From: Saccharothrix syringae
Lineage (GTDB): Bacteria > Actinomycetota > Actinomycetes > Mycobacteriales > Pseudonocardiaceae
Assembly (NCBI RefSeq): GCF_009498035.1
Contig: NZ_CP034550.1
Span: forward strand, 7,068,001-7,132,000
Direction: 5' to 3'
Length of the DNA stretch: 64,000 bases
The translations under genes and the position numbers were made by a program. Positions 42,005-50,383 of this stretch are shown piece by piece; within the stretch, counting starts at the first letter, position 1; every line of letters begins with the position of its first letter. Below the pieces are notes generated by a model, which saw only the letters and a program-made list of their open reading frames with translations, did not search any database and was not told the origin of the DNA.

Positions 42005-43506
42005 CCGGGGTGCTCGCCGCCGCGGCCGTGCTGACCGCGCCGCGCTGGTTGCCGGGTCGGGTGGTCGCCCTGCGCGGCAAGGTCTTCGAGAAGGTCAACG
42101 GCGACGACGCCACCACCTTCCCCAACGCGACCGTCGGCCCGGACCGCTTCCTGGAAATCTACGGCCACCCCGCCGCCAACGGCCGCAGCCGCGGCGCCGG
42201 GCTGTCCGACCTGTTCTGGTACTGGCTGTCACCCGGCCCCGAGGTGCACCAGGAGCACCTGGAGGCGGGTCCCCGCTACGACGACGTCGCCCGCACCACC
42301 CGCGCGCTGCTCGCGGGCCCCGCCGACGCGCTGGCCGACGCCGCCACCCGCTGCACCGCCCGCGTGCTCGACGAACTCCCACCCCGGCGGGTCACCGCCG
42401 TGCGGCTGCGCGACCTGATGCTGCCGGTGTGGGCGGAGTACTTCCACGAGCTCGTCTTCGGCGAACCCTGCACCCGCGCCGCCCGCGACCTGATCGTCGG
42501 GCACGCCCGCGACGTGGTGACCTCGCTCAAGTGCACCGGCCTGCGCCACCCCGCCCGCCGCGCCCGGCTGACCCGCTACCTGGCCCGCCGCGTCGCCCTG
42601 GGCCACGTGCGGCGGCCGCTGCCCCCCTCGCTGTCCCCCACCGAGCAGGTGCACTACCTCCAGGGCACCTTCTTCAACACCGCCGTGGTCCAGATGTCCG
42701 AGGCGATGGCCCACCTGCTGCTCGCCCTGGCGCAGCACCCCGGGGTGACCGCCCGGCTCGCCGACGACCGCTACTTCGCCCGCGTCCTGGACGAGACCTT
42801 CCGCCTGTACCCGCTGTTCGGCATCGCCCACCGCATCGCCACCGACGACATCGTGCTCGACGAGCGCACCACCCTGCCCGCCGGCTCGGTGCTGTGCTTC
42901 AGCTACCCCGACTACCACGCCACCGGCTACGACCGCCCGGAGGTGTTCGACCCCGACCGCTGGGAGCACGTCCAGGCCCGCACCGCCCACCACATCCCCT
43001 TCGGCGTCGCCGCCAACCGGCCGTGCCCGGCGTGGCGGCTGTCGCCACTGGCGCTGCGCGCGGCCACCCGGGAGGTGCTGCGCCGCTTCACCCTCCACTC
43101 CACCGCCGGCCACACCCGCTCGCTGCCCAACCGCGGCCCGTGCCTGCTGGTCCGGGCCGACCGGCCACCGCCGCGCGGGCTGGCCGCGCTGGGCGCCCTG
43201 CTGCGGGTGCGCGACCGGTGGGAGGACGTGTGGCGCAGCCTGCTCCAGCTCGTGCTCGGCACGGTCATGGTCCTGCACGCCCGCAGGCTCCGCCTGGCCG
43301 GGCGCTACTTCGAGGCCCAAGACGACCACGATGCCCAGGGCACCCAAGACACCCGCGACACCCAGGACACCCGCGACACCCAGGACACCCGCGACACCCA
43401 GGACACCCGCGACACCCAGGACACCCGCCACGCCCAGGACACCCGCGACACCCAGGGGTGCCCGGTGCGGCACCGACCACCTCACACCCGGGAGAGCACC
43501 GAGTGA
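41995..43506 (+). CDS. Cytochrome P450-like protein with atypical I-helix and repeat tail
   Basis: 503 aa, GTG start. The heme-ligand loop is PFGVAANRPCPAW with Cys344, and the ExxR motif is ETFR (Glu267, Arg270), 74 residues before the Cys as expected. The N-terminus has a hydrophobic stretch (LTGVLAAAAVLTA) that may tether it to the membrane. The I-helix segment (GTFFNTAVVQMSEAMAHLLLALAQHP) lacks the usual acid-Thr pair for oxygen activation, so it may catalyse isomerisation, dehydration or coupling rather than hydroxylation. The last ~50 residues contain six DTRDTQ-type hexapeptides. It overlaps the flanking genes (10 bp, then GTGA), so it belongs to the same operon. Confidence 0.8.
   Translation: MWLTGVLAAAAVLTAPRWLPGRVVALRGKVFEKVNGDDATTFPNATVGPDRFLEIYGHPAANGRSRGAGLSDLFWYWLSPGPEVHQEHLEAGPRYDDVARTTRALLAGPADALADAATRCTARVLDELPPRRVTAVRLRDLMLPVWAEYFHELVFGEPCTRAARDLIVGHARDVVTSLKCTGLRHPARRARLTRYLARRVALGHVRRPLPPSLSPTEQVHYLQGTFFNTAVVQMSEAMAHLLLALAQHPGVTARLADDRYFARVLDETFRLYPLFGIAHRIATDDIVLDERTTLPAGSVLCFSYPDYHATGYDRPEVFDPDRWEHVQARTAHHIPFGVAANRPCPAWRLSPLALRAATREVLRRFTLHSTAGHTRSLPNRGPCLLVRADRPPPRGLAALGALLRVRDRWEDVWRSLLQLVLGTVMVLHARRLRLAGRYFEAQDDHDAQGTQDTRDTQDTRDTQDTRDTQDTRDTQDTRHAQDTRDTQGCPVRHRPPHTRESTE
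43348..43455 (+). repeat. 18-bp coding tandem repeat in the P450 gene
   Basis: Six units of 18 bp (GACACCCGCGACACCCAG, one with a changed CACGCC) encode Asp-Thr-Arg-Asp-Thr-Gln. The array lies ~50 bp before the stop. It is nearly exact at DNA level, so it is recent or kept homogeneous. Confidence 0.85.
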
Positions 43507-44792
43507 ACCAGATCGAATTCGCGCTGCGGGTCTTCGCCGCGCTGGCCGTCGTCCTCGTCGCCACCACCGTGTGCGGTCGCCTGGCCATGCTGGTCAGGCA
43601 ACCCCGCGTGGTCGGCGAGATGGTCGCCGGCGTCCTGCTCGGCCCCAGCCTGCTCGGCGCCGTCGCCCCCGGCGCGCAGGCCCAGCTGTTCCCCACCGAC
43701 GTCAAGGGCGTCCTGTACGTGCTCAGCACCATCGGCCTGACGTTCTACATGTTCCTGGTCGGCTCGTCCCTCGACCACGGCCTGGCCCGCGGCCGCAACA
43801 TGCGCCGCGCCTCCACGCTCGCCGTCTCCGGCATCGTGCCGACCTTCCTGCTCGGCGCGGGCGCCGCCGCCCTGTTCTTCGGCTCGCTGGCGGTCGAGGG
43901 TGCCAGCCGCTGGGAGTTCATGCTCTTCGTCGGCGGCGCCCTGTCGATCACCGCGTTCCCCATGCTCGCCCGCATCCTCCAGGAACGCGGCATCGCCAAC
44001 ACCCCCATCGGCGGCCTCACCCTCGTCGCCGCCGCCATCGACGACGCGGTCGCGTGGGTGCTCCTGGCCATCATCATCGCCGTCGGCGCGGCGGGCAGCC
44101 CCGTCGACGCGCTGGACACCGTGGCGGGCGCGGCGCTGTTCGCCCTGGTCATGCTCACCGTCGGCCGCCACCTGTTCCGCAAGCTCGGCGAACGCGTGGA
44201 GCGCCAGGGCCGGATGAGCCGCGACACCATGGCGCTGGTCCTGCTCGTCGTCCTCGCGGCCGGCTGGTTCACCGACTACATCGGCGTCTTCTCCGTCTTC
44301 GGCGGCTTCATCACCGGCCTGGCCATGCCCCAGTCCCAGGTCGTGCGCCAGGAGCTGCAGACCCGGCTCACCGACCTCAACTCCATCCTGCTGCTCCCGG
44401 TGTTCTTCGCCTTCAGCGGCCTGAACACCGAGGTCTCCGGCTTCGGCGCGGGCGGCGCCCTGTGGGTGCCCCTGGTCGTGATCATGGCCGTCGCGTTCGC
44501 CGGCAAGTACCTCGGCTGCGCCGCCGTGGTCCGCGCCCAGGGCTTCCCCTGGCGCTACGCCTCCGCCGTCGGCGGCCTGATGAACGCCCGCGGCCTGATG
44601 ATCCTGGTGTTCATCAACATCGGCCTCGCCCACGGCCTGGTGACCCCGGAGCTGTTCGCCATCCTGGTCGCCGTCGCGATCGTCACCACCGCCGCCGCCA
44701 TGCCGATCTACCGCGCCTCCCTGCCCGACGACGCGGACCGCGCCGACACCGGCGCCGCACCCACCCCCGTCACCACGTCCAACGCACCGTGA
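43503..44792 (+). CDS. Cation:proton antiporter (CPA2 family)
   Basis: 429 aa with 11-13 membrane helices. Typical CPA2 features are PRVVGEMVAGVLLGPSLLG in helix 2, the acidic pair in LVAAAIDDAVAWVLLA, and SVFGGFITGLAMP. The GTG overlaps the P450 stop (GTGA), and GGGAGAG lies upstream. It is the last gene of the lyase-associated operon. A bidirectional hairpin follows 8 bp after the stop. In this setting it may export the product or maintain ion balance; the substrate is not predictable. Confidence 0.88.
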   Translation: MNQIEFALRVFAALAVVLVATTVCGRLAMLVRQPRVVGEMVAGVLLGPSLLGAVAPGAQAQLFPTDVKGVLYVLSTIGLTFYMFLVGSSLDHGLARGRNMRRASTLAVSGIVPTFLLGAGAAALFFGSLAVEGASRWEFMLFVGGALSITAFPMLARILQERGIANTPIGGLTLVAAAIDDAVAWVLLAIIIAVGAAGSPVDALDTVAGAALFALVMLTVGRHLFRKLGERVERQGRMSRDTMALVLLVVLAAGWFTDYIGVFSVFGGFITGLAMPQSQVVRQELQTRLTDLNSILLLPVFFAFSGLNTEVSGFGAGGALWVPLVVIMAVAFAGKYLGCAAVVRAQGFPWRYASAVGGLMNARGLMILVFINIGLAHGLVTPELFAILVAVAIVTTAAAMPIYRASLPDDADRADTGAAPTPVTTSNAP

Positions 44793-44800
44793 CACCCACC

Positions 44801-44828
44801 GCGGTAGGGCGCACCCGCGCCCTACCGC
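44801..44828. terminator. Bidirectional hairpin between convergent genes
   Basis: Perfect 12-bp arms (44801-44812, 44817-44828) with a 4-nt loop. It begins 8 bp after the antiporter stop and overlaps the stop codon of the convergent XRE regulator. Confidence 0.75.
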
Positions 44829-45706
44829 ACCCGGTCGTCCACCTGCTCCGGCCGGTCCACCGTCGCCGCCCAGCTGGCCAGCAACCGCAACCCGTCGTGC
44901 GACGCGCCACCCGGCTCCGCGCTGTAGGCGGTCAGCGTCAACCCCGGGTCCGCCGGCAGCGGCATCGACTCGAACGCCAGCTCCAGCACGCCCACCTCCG
45001 GGTGGTGGAACCGCTTGGTGCCCGTGTGGTGCAGGTGCACGTTGTGCGTCGCCCACCGCGTCCGGAAGGCGTCGCTGCGCGTGGACAGCTCACCCACCAG
45101 GTCGGACAGGTTCCGGTCGTACGGGTCCCGCCCCGCCTCCGTGCGCAGCAGCGCCACCGTCGTGCTCGCCGCGTCGTCCCAGTCCGGGTAGAACTCCGCC
45201 GCGCGCGGGTCCAGGAACGCGAACCGCGCCAGGTTCACCGGCCGCCGCCGGTCCGCCTCGAACACCGGCGCGTACAGGGCGCGCGCCAGCCGGTTGGTCG
45301 CCAGCAGGTCCAGCCGCCCGTTGCGCACGATCGCCGGCGCGTCGCCCATCGCGTCCAGGATGCGCCGCACCCCCGGCCGCACCCGCTGCGCCGGCTTGCG
45401 CCGCCGCGTCGCCGCCGGACCACCCGACGCGCGCGCCAGGTCGAACAGGTGCGCGCGCTCGGCCTCGTCGAGCTGCAACGCCCGCGCCAACGCCTCCAGC
45501 ACGCCCTCCGACACCCCGGCCAGGTTCCCGCGCTCCAACCGCGTGTAGTACTCCACGCTGACCCCGGCCAGCAGCGCCACCTCCTCCCGGCGCAGGCCCG
45601 GAACGCGCCGCGCACCACCGCCGTAGGCGGGCAGGCCGGCCCGCTCCGGGGTGATCCGGGCCCGCCGGGTGGCCAGGAATCGGCGGATGTCATCCCTGTT
45701 GTCCAC
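44822..45706 (-). CDS. XRE/MmyB-like transcriptional regulator
   Basis: 294 aa. The N-terminal HTH_31-type domain is present (RDDIRRFLATRRARITPERAGLP...RRVPGLRREEVALLAGVSVEYYTRLERGNLAGVSEGVLEALARALQL). The C-terminal MmyB-like ligand-binding domain follows (DAPAIVRNGRLDLLATNRLARALYAPVF... NLARFAFLDPRAAEFYPDWDDAA...). Start: GTG at 45706, GGAGAGGG upstream. The residues form the standard fatty-acid/antibiotic-associated regulator family. It is convergent with the lyase operon and sits just beyond its terminator, so it might regulate that operon, but it might equally control its own neighbourhood. Confidence 0.9.
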   Translation of the reverse strand: MDNRDDIRRFLATRRARITPERAGLPAYGGGARRVPGLRREEVALLAGVSVEYYTRLERGNLAGVSEGVLEALARALQLDEAERAHLFDLARASGGPAATRRRKPAQRVRPGVRRILDAMGDAPAIVRNGRLDLLATNRLARALYAPVFEADRRRPVNLARFAFLDPRAAEFYPDWDDAASTTVALLRTEAGRDPYDRNLSDLVGELSTRSDAFRTRWATHNVHLHHTGTKRFHHPEVGVLELAFESMPLPADPGLTLTAYSAEPGGASHDGLRLLASWAATVDRPEQVDDRVR

Positions 45707-45793
45707 GACCCTCTCCTCCACGCACCCCAGGCTACGACCGCCCCCGCACCGGTGAGAGTCCCTGCCAGTACCCGTTTCCCGCGAAGGGCGGCC

Positions 45794-45839
45794 GGGGCCG
45801 CGGGCCCTGATGGGGGGTGAGATCAGGACCCGCGGCCCC
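45794..45839 (-). terminator. Hairpin after the multicopper oxidase gene
   Basis: 18-nt arms (45794-45811 and 45822-45839) with one mismatch and a 10-nt loop, 40 bp past the multicopper oxidase stop. Confidence 0.7.
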
Positions 45840-45878
45840 GGCACCGGGGAAAGTGGCTTCACAAGGGGCGAACCCGCC

Positions 45879-47381
45879 TCAGCGGTGCGCGTGCCCGCCC
45901 ACCGGGGGCCGGGCCTGCCCACCCGGCTCGACGACGACGAACTGGCCCATCACGCCCGAGTCCTCGTGCCACAGCAGGTGGCAGTGGTACATGTACGGCG
46001 TCGACGGGTCCGCGTGCCCGGTGAACCGCACCGCCAACCGCACCGGCACGTTCGGCGGCGCGTACACCGTGTCCTTCCACCCCGCCGACTCCGCCGCCGG
46101 GGCCCGACCGCCCACCGACACCACCTGGAACTGCGTGCCGTGCACGTGGAAGTTGTGCGGCACGTCGCTGACGTTGACCACGTCCCACAGCTCGGTGGTG
46201 CCCACCGTCACCACGTGGTCCACCCGCGCCAGGTCCATGCGCTCGTCGTTGATCCGGTCCACCCGCATCCGGAACCCCCGCACCGCCACCGCGCCCGCCG
46301 GGTCCAGCACCGGCACGTCCACCAGCCGCGCCGGCAACGGCGCCGACGGCCGCAACGACGCCGCCGCCCCCAGGTGCAGCACGTCGAACTCGTCCGCCGC
46401 CCCGGTGTCCGCACCGGCCACGCCCAGCTCCTGCGGGTACGAGCGCAGCACCACCTGCTCACCGGCCGACAACCGCACCACCACCTCGGCCCGCTCACCG
46501 GGCGTCAGCGTCAGGCGGGCGCGCTTCACCGGCGCCGGCAGCAGACCGCCGTCACCGGCGACCACGTCGAACTCGCGACCGTCCGGGAAACCGAAGCGGT
46601 AGCTGCGCGCCGTCGACGCGTTGAGCAACCGCAACCGGGTCAGCTCCGCCGTCACCGCGAACCCCGGCGAAGCGGTGCCGTTGACCAGGATCGTGCTCCC
46701 CAGCATCCCGGCACCGCTGCGCGGGCCCTCGACGAACGCCCCACCGCCGCCGAAAGTCCTGTCCTGCACGATCACCGGCACGTCGTCCACGCCGTACTCG
46801 CGCGGCAGGTCCAGCGCCGCCTCCTCGTCGTCGTCGACGATCAGCATCCCCGCCAGGCCCCGGTGCACGTGCCGCTCGGTCGCCCCGTGCGGGTGCGGGT
46901 GGTACCACAGCGTCGCCGCGGGCTGGTCCACCCGCCACGACGGCGACCACTCGCCACCCGGCTCCACCGTCTGGTGCGGCGTGCCGTCCGCCGACGCGGG
47001 CAGCACCATCCCGTGCCAGTGCACCGTCGTCGGCTCGCTCAACCCGTTGCGCACCACGACCCGCACGTCCTCACCGCGCCGCACCCGCAGCGTCGGCCCC
47101 AGGAACGACCCGTTGAAGCCCCACGTCTCCGCCTCGCCACCCGGCACGAACGCCGTCCGCCCGGCCTGCGCGACCAGCGAGAACACCCGCCGCCCGCCGA
47201 CCTGCGCCGACTCGGCCAGTGGCGGCACGCGCAGCGGGTTGCGCACCGGGGCACCGCCGGCCGGACCGGCCGACGACCCGGTGCCGCACCCGGCGGCGGC
47301 GAGCGCGCCCGCACCGAGGCTCGCCGCGCCCAACAGCAGGAACGCTCGCCGGTCAAGGCGACGCGGTGGTGGACTGGTCAA
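45879..47381 (-). CDS. Secreted multicopper oxidase (Tat/lipoprotein)
   Basis: 500 aa, TTG start. The N-terminus has a twin-arginine signal (RRLDRRAFLLLGAASLGAGALAAAGCGT) and a lipobox-like AAGC, so it is exported folded with copper and may be lipid-anchored. Four copper motifs are visible: HWHG, HPHPHG, HNFHVHGTQF and HCHLLWHED (type-1 Cys within HCH). Domain order is that of three-domain laccase/CueO/SufI-like oxidases. A divergent start was considered, but the Tat motif begins within five residues of the TTG. Single gene. It probably oxidises Cu(I) or phenols at the cell surface. Confidence 0.9.
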   Translation of the reverse strand: MTSPPPRRLDRRAFLLLGAASLGAGALAAAGCGTGSSAGPAGGAPVRNPLRVPPLAESAQVGGRRVFSLVAQAGRTAFVPGGEAETWGFNGSFLGPTLRVRRGEDVRVVVRNGLSEPTTVHWHGMVLPASADGTPHQTVEPGGEWSPSWRVDQPAATLWYHPHPHGATERHVHRGLAGMLIVDDDEEAALDLPREYGVDDVPVIVQDRTFGGGGAFVEGPRSGAGMLGSTILVNGTASPGFAVTAELTRLRLLNASTARSYRFGFPDGREFDVVAGDGGLLPAPVKRARLTLTPGERAEVVVRLSAGEQVVLRSYPQELGVAGADTGAADEFDVLHLGAAASLRPSAPLPARLVDVPVLDPAGAVAVRGFRMRVDRINDERMDLARVDHVVTVGTTELWDVVNVSDVPHNFHVHGTQFQVVSVGGRAPAAESAGWKDTVYAPPNVPVRLAVRFTGHADPSTPYMYHCHLLWHEDSGVMGQFVVVEPGGQARPPVGGHAHR

Positions 47382-47674
47382 CTCCGGGCCCTTCGCCGTC
47401 GTGGGAACCTTCCGCCCGAGCGGACGGTCCCGACCCGGTCCGGATCGGCGTCCACGTCAGTGCGACAAGACCACTTCAGCGGACCCCGCGGGCCCGTGGG
47501 AGGCACTGCGGAGACTAGTACTGGCGTTAACTCCCAGAACTGGCATATCTCCCTTATCGTCCACAGCGACGGAGTTCGCCCACCCCCGCCGGTCCTGCGC
47601 GCCGAACCGACACGAACGTGTGCTTTTGACCAGCACTGAAGCGATTGTGAAAGTTCCTCGGATCGAGGACCGCC
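47382..47674. other. Intergenic region upstream of the multicopper oxidase
   Basis: 293 bp, less GC-rich than average in its middle (around 47510-47570). It should hold the promoter of the oxidase. No gene, repeat or clear promoter elements could be identified. Confidence 0.4.
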
Positions 47675-48292
47675 TCAGTAGCCGACGGTGAAGTGATCGT
47701 CGTCACCCGGCTTCTCCAGCTCGTCGACCACGGCCACCGCCAGGTCCTCGGCCGAGATCAGGGACGTGCCGTCCGGGCGGACCAGGAGCGCGGTGGTGCC
47801 GCGCCGGTACTCCCCCGTGCGGCGCCCGGGTTCCAGCAGCGCGGGCGGGCTGAGGTAGACCCAGTCGGCCGGGTGCGCCCGGCACGCCTCCAGCTGCGCG
47901 GCGCTGGCGGCGGCGATCGCGCGGTACCGCGCGGGCACGTACCGGGGGCTGTCGAGCACGAGCAGGTCGGGGTGCCCCGGTACGCGCAGCGGTGCGGCGC
48001 CGCCGACGACGAGGACGCGCGTCCCGGCCGCCGCGGCCGCGTCGAGCAGCGCCGTCGTGGTCGGGACGGCGGTGTGCTCGTGCCCCGGCGCGGGGCGGGT
48101 CGCGGCCACCACCGCGTCGGCACCGGCGAAGATCGCGCCCATCCGGTCGACGTCGAGCGCGTCGCCCTCCACCGCGGTTCCCCCGGGCGGCGCCTTCCGG
48201 TGCACCGCGACCACGTCGTGGCCCCGGCCCGCGGCCTCGCCCACGACGCGCGAGCCGACCATGCCCGCGGCTCCCACGACGATGATCCTCAT
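47675..48292 (-). CDS. NAD(P)-binding Rossmann-fold protein (atypical SDR, NmrA/YwnB-like)
   Basis: 205 aa. The nucleotide-binding loop is VVGAAGMVGSRVVGEAAGRGHDV. Further family features are EGDALDVDRMGAIFAGADAVVAATR, TRVLVVGGAAPL and DWVYLSPPALLEPG. No YxxxK catalytic pair is seen, so this is an atypical SDR that may bind rather than reduce. Its ATG overlaps the EamA stop by 4 bp (ATGA), so the two form an operon. A GGAGAGGA site lies upstream. It is divergently regulated, together with EamA, by the LysR protein at 49275. Confidence 0.88.
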   Translation of the reverse strand: MRIIVVGAAGMVGSRVVGEAAGRGHDVVAVHRKAPPGGTAVEGDALDVDRMGAIFAGADAVVAATRPAPGHEHTAVPTTTALLDAAAAAGTRVLVVGGAAPLRVPGHPDLLVLDSPRYVPARYRAIAAASAAQLEACRAHPADWVYLSPPALLEPGRRTGEYRRGTTALLVRPDGTSLISAEDLAVAVVDELEKPGDDDHFTVGY

Positions 48293-49203
48293 CGGGACGT
48301 CCTCTCCGGTGCGGTGGAACGGGTGGGTGCGGGCAGCTGCCCCGCGACGATCGCGGCGAGCGAGAGCCCGAACCCCACGAGCTGGACGGTGCCGAGCGCC
48401 TGGCCGAGCAGGACCGCGCCGAGCACGGCGGCGACCAGCGGCGAGAGCAGGCCGAGGACCGCCACCGAGGTGACCGGCAGCGAGGTCAGGCCGCGGAACC
48501 ACAGCACGTAGGCGAACAGCCCGCCGACCAGGCCGAGCCAGAGGTAGCCCAGCGCGGCGGGCGCGTCGATCGCGGGCGGTGCGCCCTCGACCAGGAACGT
48601 GACGGGCACCAGGAACGCGCCGCCGGCGGCGAGCTGCCACCCGGCGAACGCCGTGGGGCCCACCCCGGCGGGCCTGCCCCAGCGCTTGGTGAGCGTCACC
48701 CCGAGCGCCATCGACGCCGCGCCCGCCAGGCCCGCCGCGATCCCGGCGCCGTCGAGCGCCGCGTCCGGCCCGATCACCACCAGGCCGACGCCGACGACGC
48801 CGACCCCGCCCCACAGGAAGCGCCAGGCGGAGAAGGAGTCGCGGAGGACCGCCACCGCCAGCACCGCGACGACCAGCGGCTGGGCCGCGCCCAGGGTCGC
48901 GGCCACGCCACCCGGGAGGCGTTCGGCCGCGACGAACAGCAGCGGGAGGAACAACCCGATGTTCAGCACGCCGAGCACGGCGGCCTTGCCCCACCACGCG
49001 CCGCGCGGCAGCGTCCGGGTCACCGCCAGGGCGATGAGACCGGCGGGCAGCGCCCGCAGCAGGCCGCCGAACAGCGGGTGCCCCGGCGGGAGGAGCTCGG
49101 TGGTGACGACGTAGGTCGTGCCCCACGTCAGCGGGGCGATCGCGGTCAGGGCGGTGCGGGGCAGGTTCCCGCGAGGAAGAACCGGACTTGTCACGGTGTC
49201 CAT
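48289..49203 (-). CDS. EamA/DMT-family transporter
   Basis: 304 aa with ten membrane helices and two EamA repeats (ALTAIAPLTWGTTYVVTTELLPPGHPLFGGLLRALPAGLIAL and GIAAGLAGAASMALGVTLTKRWG). It ends with LSPLVAAVLGAVLLGQALGTVQLVGFGLSLAAIVAGQ. The start is the ATG at 49203. It is the first gene of a two-gene operon with the Rossmann protein and is divergent from the LysR gene across 71 bp. It probably exports an amino acid-like metabolite; the substrate is unknown. Confidence 0.9.
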   Translation of the reverse strand: MDTVTSPVLPRGNLPRTALTAIAPLTWGTTYVVTTELLPPGHPLFGGLLRALPAGLIALAVTRTLPRGAWWGKAAVLGVLNIGLFLPLLFVAAERLPGGVAATLGAAQPLVVAVLAVAVLRDSFSAWRFLWGGVGVVGVGLVVIGPDAALDGAGIAAGLAGAASMALGVTLTKRWGRPAGVGPTAFAGWQLAAGGAFLVPVTFLVEGAPPAIDAPAALGYLWLGLVGGLFAYVLWFRGLTSLPVTSVAVLGLLSPLVAAVLGAVLLGQALGTVQLVGFGLSLAAIVAGQLPAPTRSTAPERTSR

Positions 49204-49211
49204 CCCACCCG

Positions 49212-49273
49212 CGAACGATCAATGAGTCCAATGCATGTTTGTCACCTCATCAATCTGAGTGGATCATCGTTCG
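49212..49273. promoter_or_regulatory. Divergent control region of eamA and lysR genes
   Basis: The 71-bp region is bracketed by CGAACGAT (49212-49219) and its exact complement ATCGTTCG (49266-49273). Between them lie AT-rich sequence, an ATGCAT palindrome and a CAATGAG/CTCATCA pair. The layout fits binding of a LysR tetramer with two half-sites, controlling both genes. Confidence 0.5.
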
Positions 49274-49274
49274 G

Positions 49275-50147
49275 GTGGAACTCCAGCAGCTGCGCTACGT
49301 CGTCGCCGTGGCCGAGACGAACAGCTTCACCCGGGCCGCCGAGCGGTGCCTGGTCGTCCAGTCCGCCCTGAGCCACCAGATCGCCCGCCTGGAGCGGGAG
49401 CTGGGCGCGCGGCTGTTCGAGCGCACCAGCCGCCGGGTGCGGCTGACGCCGGCCGGCGCGGCGTTCCTGCCCGCCGCCCGCCAGTGCCTGGACGCCGCCG
49501 AGCGCGCGGCCGCCGAGGTCGCCGCCGCGGTCGGCGAGGTGCGCGGGCGGCTGGCCCTGGGCACCATCCCCACCGTCACCGCGGTCGACCTCCCGCGGGC
49601 GCTGCGCGAGTTCCGCGGCCGGTACCCGCACGTGCGCATCAGCCTGCGCGTGGGCGGCAGCGACGACCTGGTGGCGCAGGTCAAGGAGGGGACCCTGGAC
49701 GTGGCCTTCCTCGGGCTGCCCACCACCGCGCGGCTCGACGGCGTCGCCTCCTGCGAACTGCTCCGCGACCGGCTCCTCGCCGTGGTCGCGCCGGACCACC
49801 CGCTGGCGGGCGAACCGTCGGTCACCCTCCGCCGGCTGGCCGGCGAGGTGTTCGTCGACCTCCCGGCCGGCACCGCCGGCCGCGCCCAGTCCGACCTGGC
49901 CTTCGCCGCCGCCGGGCTCGTCCGCGACGTCGCCTTCGAGGTCACCACCGCGGACTTCATCGGCAGGCTCGTCGAGCAGGGCCTGGGCGTCGCCATGCTC
50001 CCCGCCGCCTACGCGCCCCAGCTCACCGGCGTGGTCACCGTCGAGGTCGCCGACGCGGCGGCCCGCGTCGAGCACGTCACCTGGAGCGCGTCGGGCCCCA
50101 CCCCGGCCGCGACCGCGTTCCTCGACGTCCTGGGCATCACCCGGTAG
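49275..50147 (+). CDS. LysR-family transcriptional regulator
   Basis: 290 aa, GTG start. The N-terminal HTH is typical (LQQLRYVVAVAETNSFTRAAERCLVVQSALSHQIARLERELGARLFERTSRRVRLTPAG). The effector-binding domain follows (GRLALGTIPTVTAVDLPRALREFRGRYPHVRISLRVGGSDDLVAQVKEGTLDVAFLG). It is divergent from the EamA/Rossmann operon with an inverted repeat between the genes, and so is the likely regulator of that operon. The effector is unknown. Confidence 0.92.
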   Translation: MELQQLRYVVAVAETNSFTRAAERCLVVQSALSHQIARLERELGARLFERTSRRVRLTPAGAAFLPAARQCLDAAERAAAEVAAAVGEVRGRLALGTIPTVTAVDLPRALREFRGRYPHVRISLRVGGSDDLVAQVKEGTLDVAFLGLPTTARLDGVASCELLRDRLLAVVAPDHPLAGEPSVTLRRLAGEVFVDLPAGTAGRAQSDLAFAAAGLVRDVAFEVTTADFIGRLVEQGLGVAMLPAAYAPQLTGVVTVEVADAAARVEHVTWSASGPTPAATAFLDVLGITR

Positions 50148-50331
50148 CGCCGACGGGTTCGGGCGGCCGGCGCGGACTCGGGGTGGTGGGTGGCACCACG
50201 CCCGAGGCGCCCGCGTAGCCGTAAGCGTGCTCGGCCACGAACAGCGGCACGAGCGCGGCGCCCGAGCCCTGGTGGACCTCCACGCAGGCGTGCCCGACGG
50301 ACAGCAGGGTGATCGTTTTCTTCCGGGACAC
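50137..50331 (-). pseudogene. Truncated MFS transporter (fosmidomycin-resistance-like)
   Basis: A 64-codon frame from a GTG at 50331. The first ~46 residues (SRKKTITLLSVGHACVEVHQ, then GSGAALVPLFVAEHAYGYAGASGVV) match the N-terminus and first helix of Fsr-like MFS transporters, which have TLALLSVGHxxVDxxQG...ALLPFLV. The similarity then ends abruptly and the frame runs into a Pro-rich tail overlapping the LysR 3' end. A complete transporter would need ~350 more residues. It is a 5' fragment left by a deletion. Confidence 0.7.
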
Positions 50332-50383
50332 CCCGCCGTGCCCGCGACCCGGTGGGCTGTCGCGCTTCCGGGCGCACCACCGG

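Noticed and set aside
43348..43455. CRISPR array
   Set aside because: The repeats are directly abutting 18-bp units without spacers and are in frame in the P450 gene.
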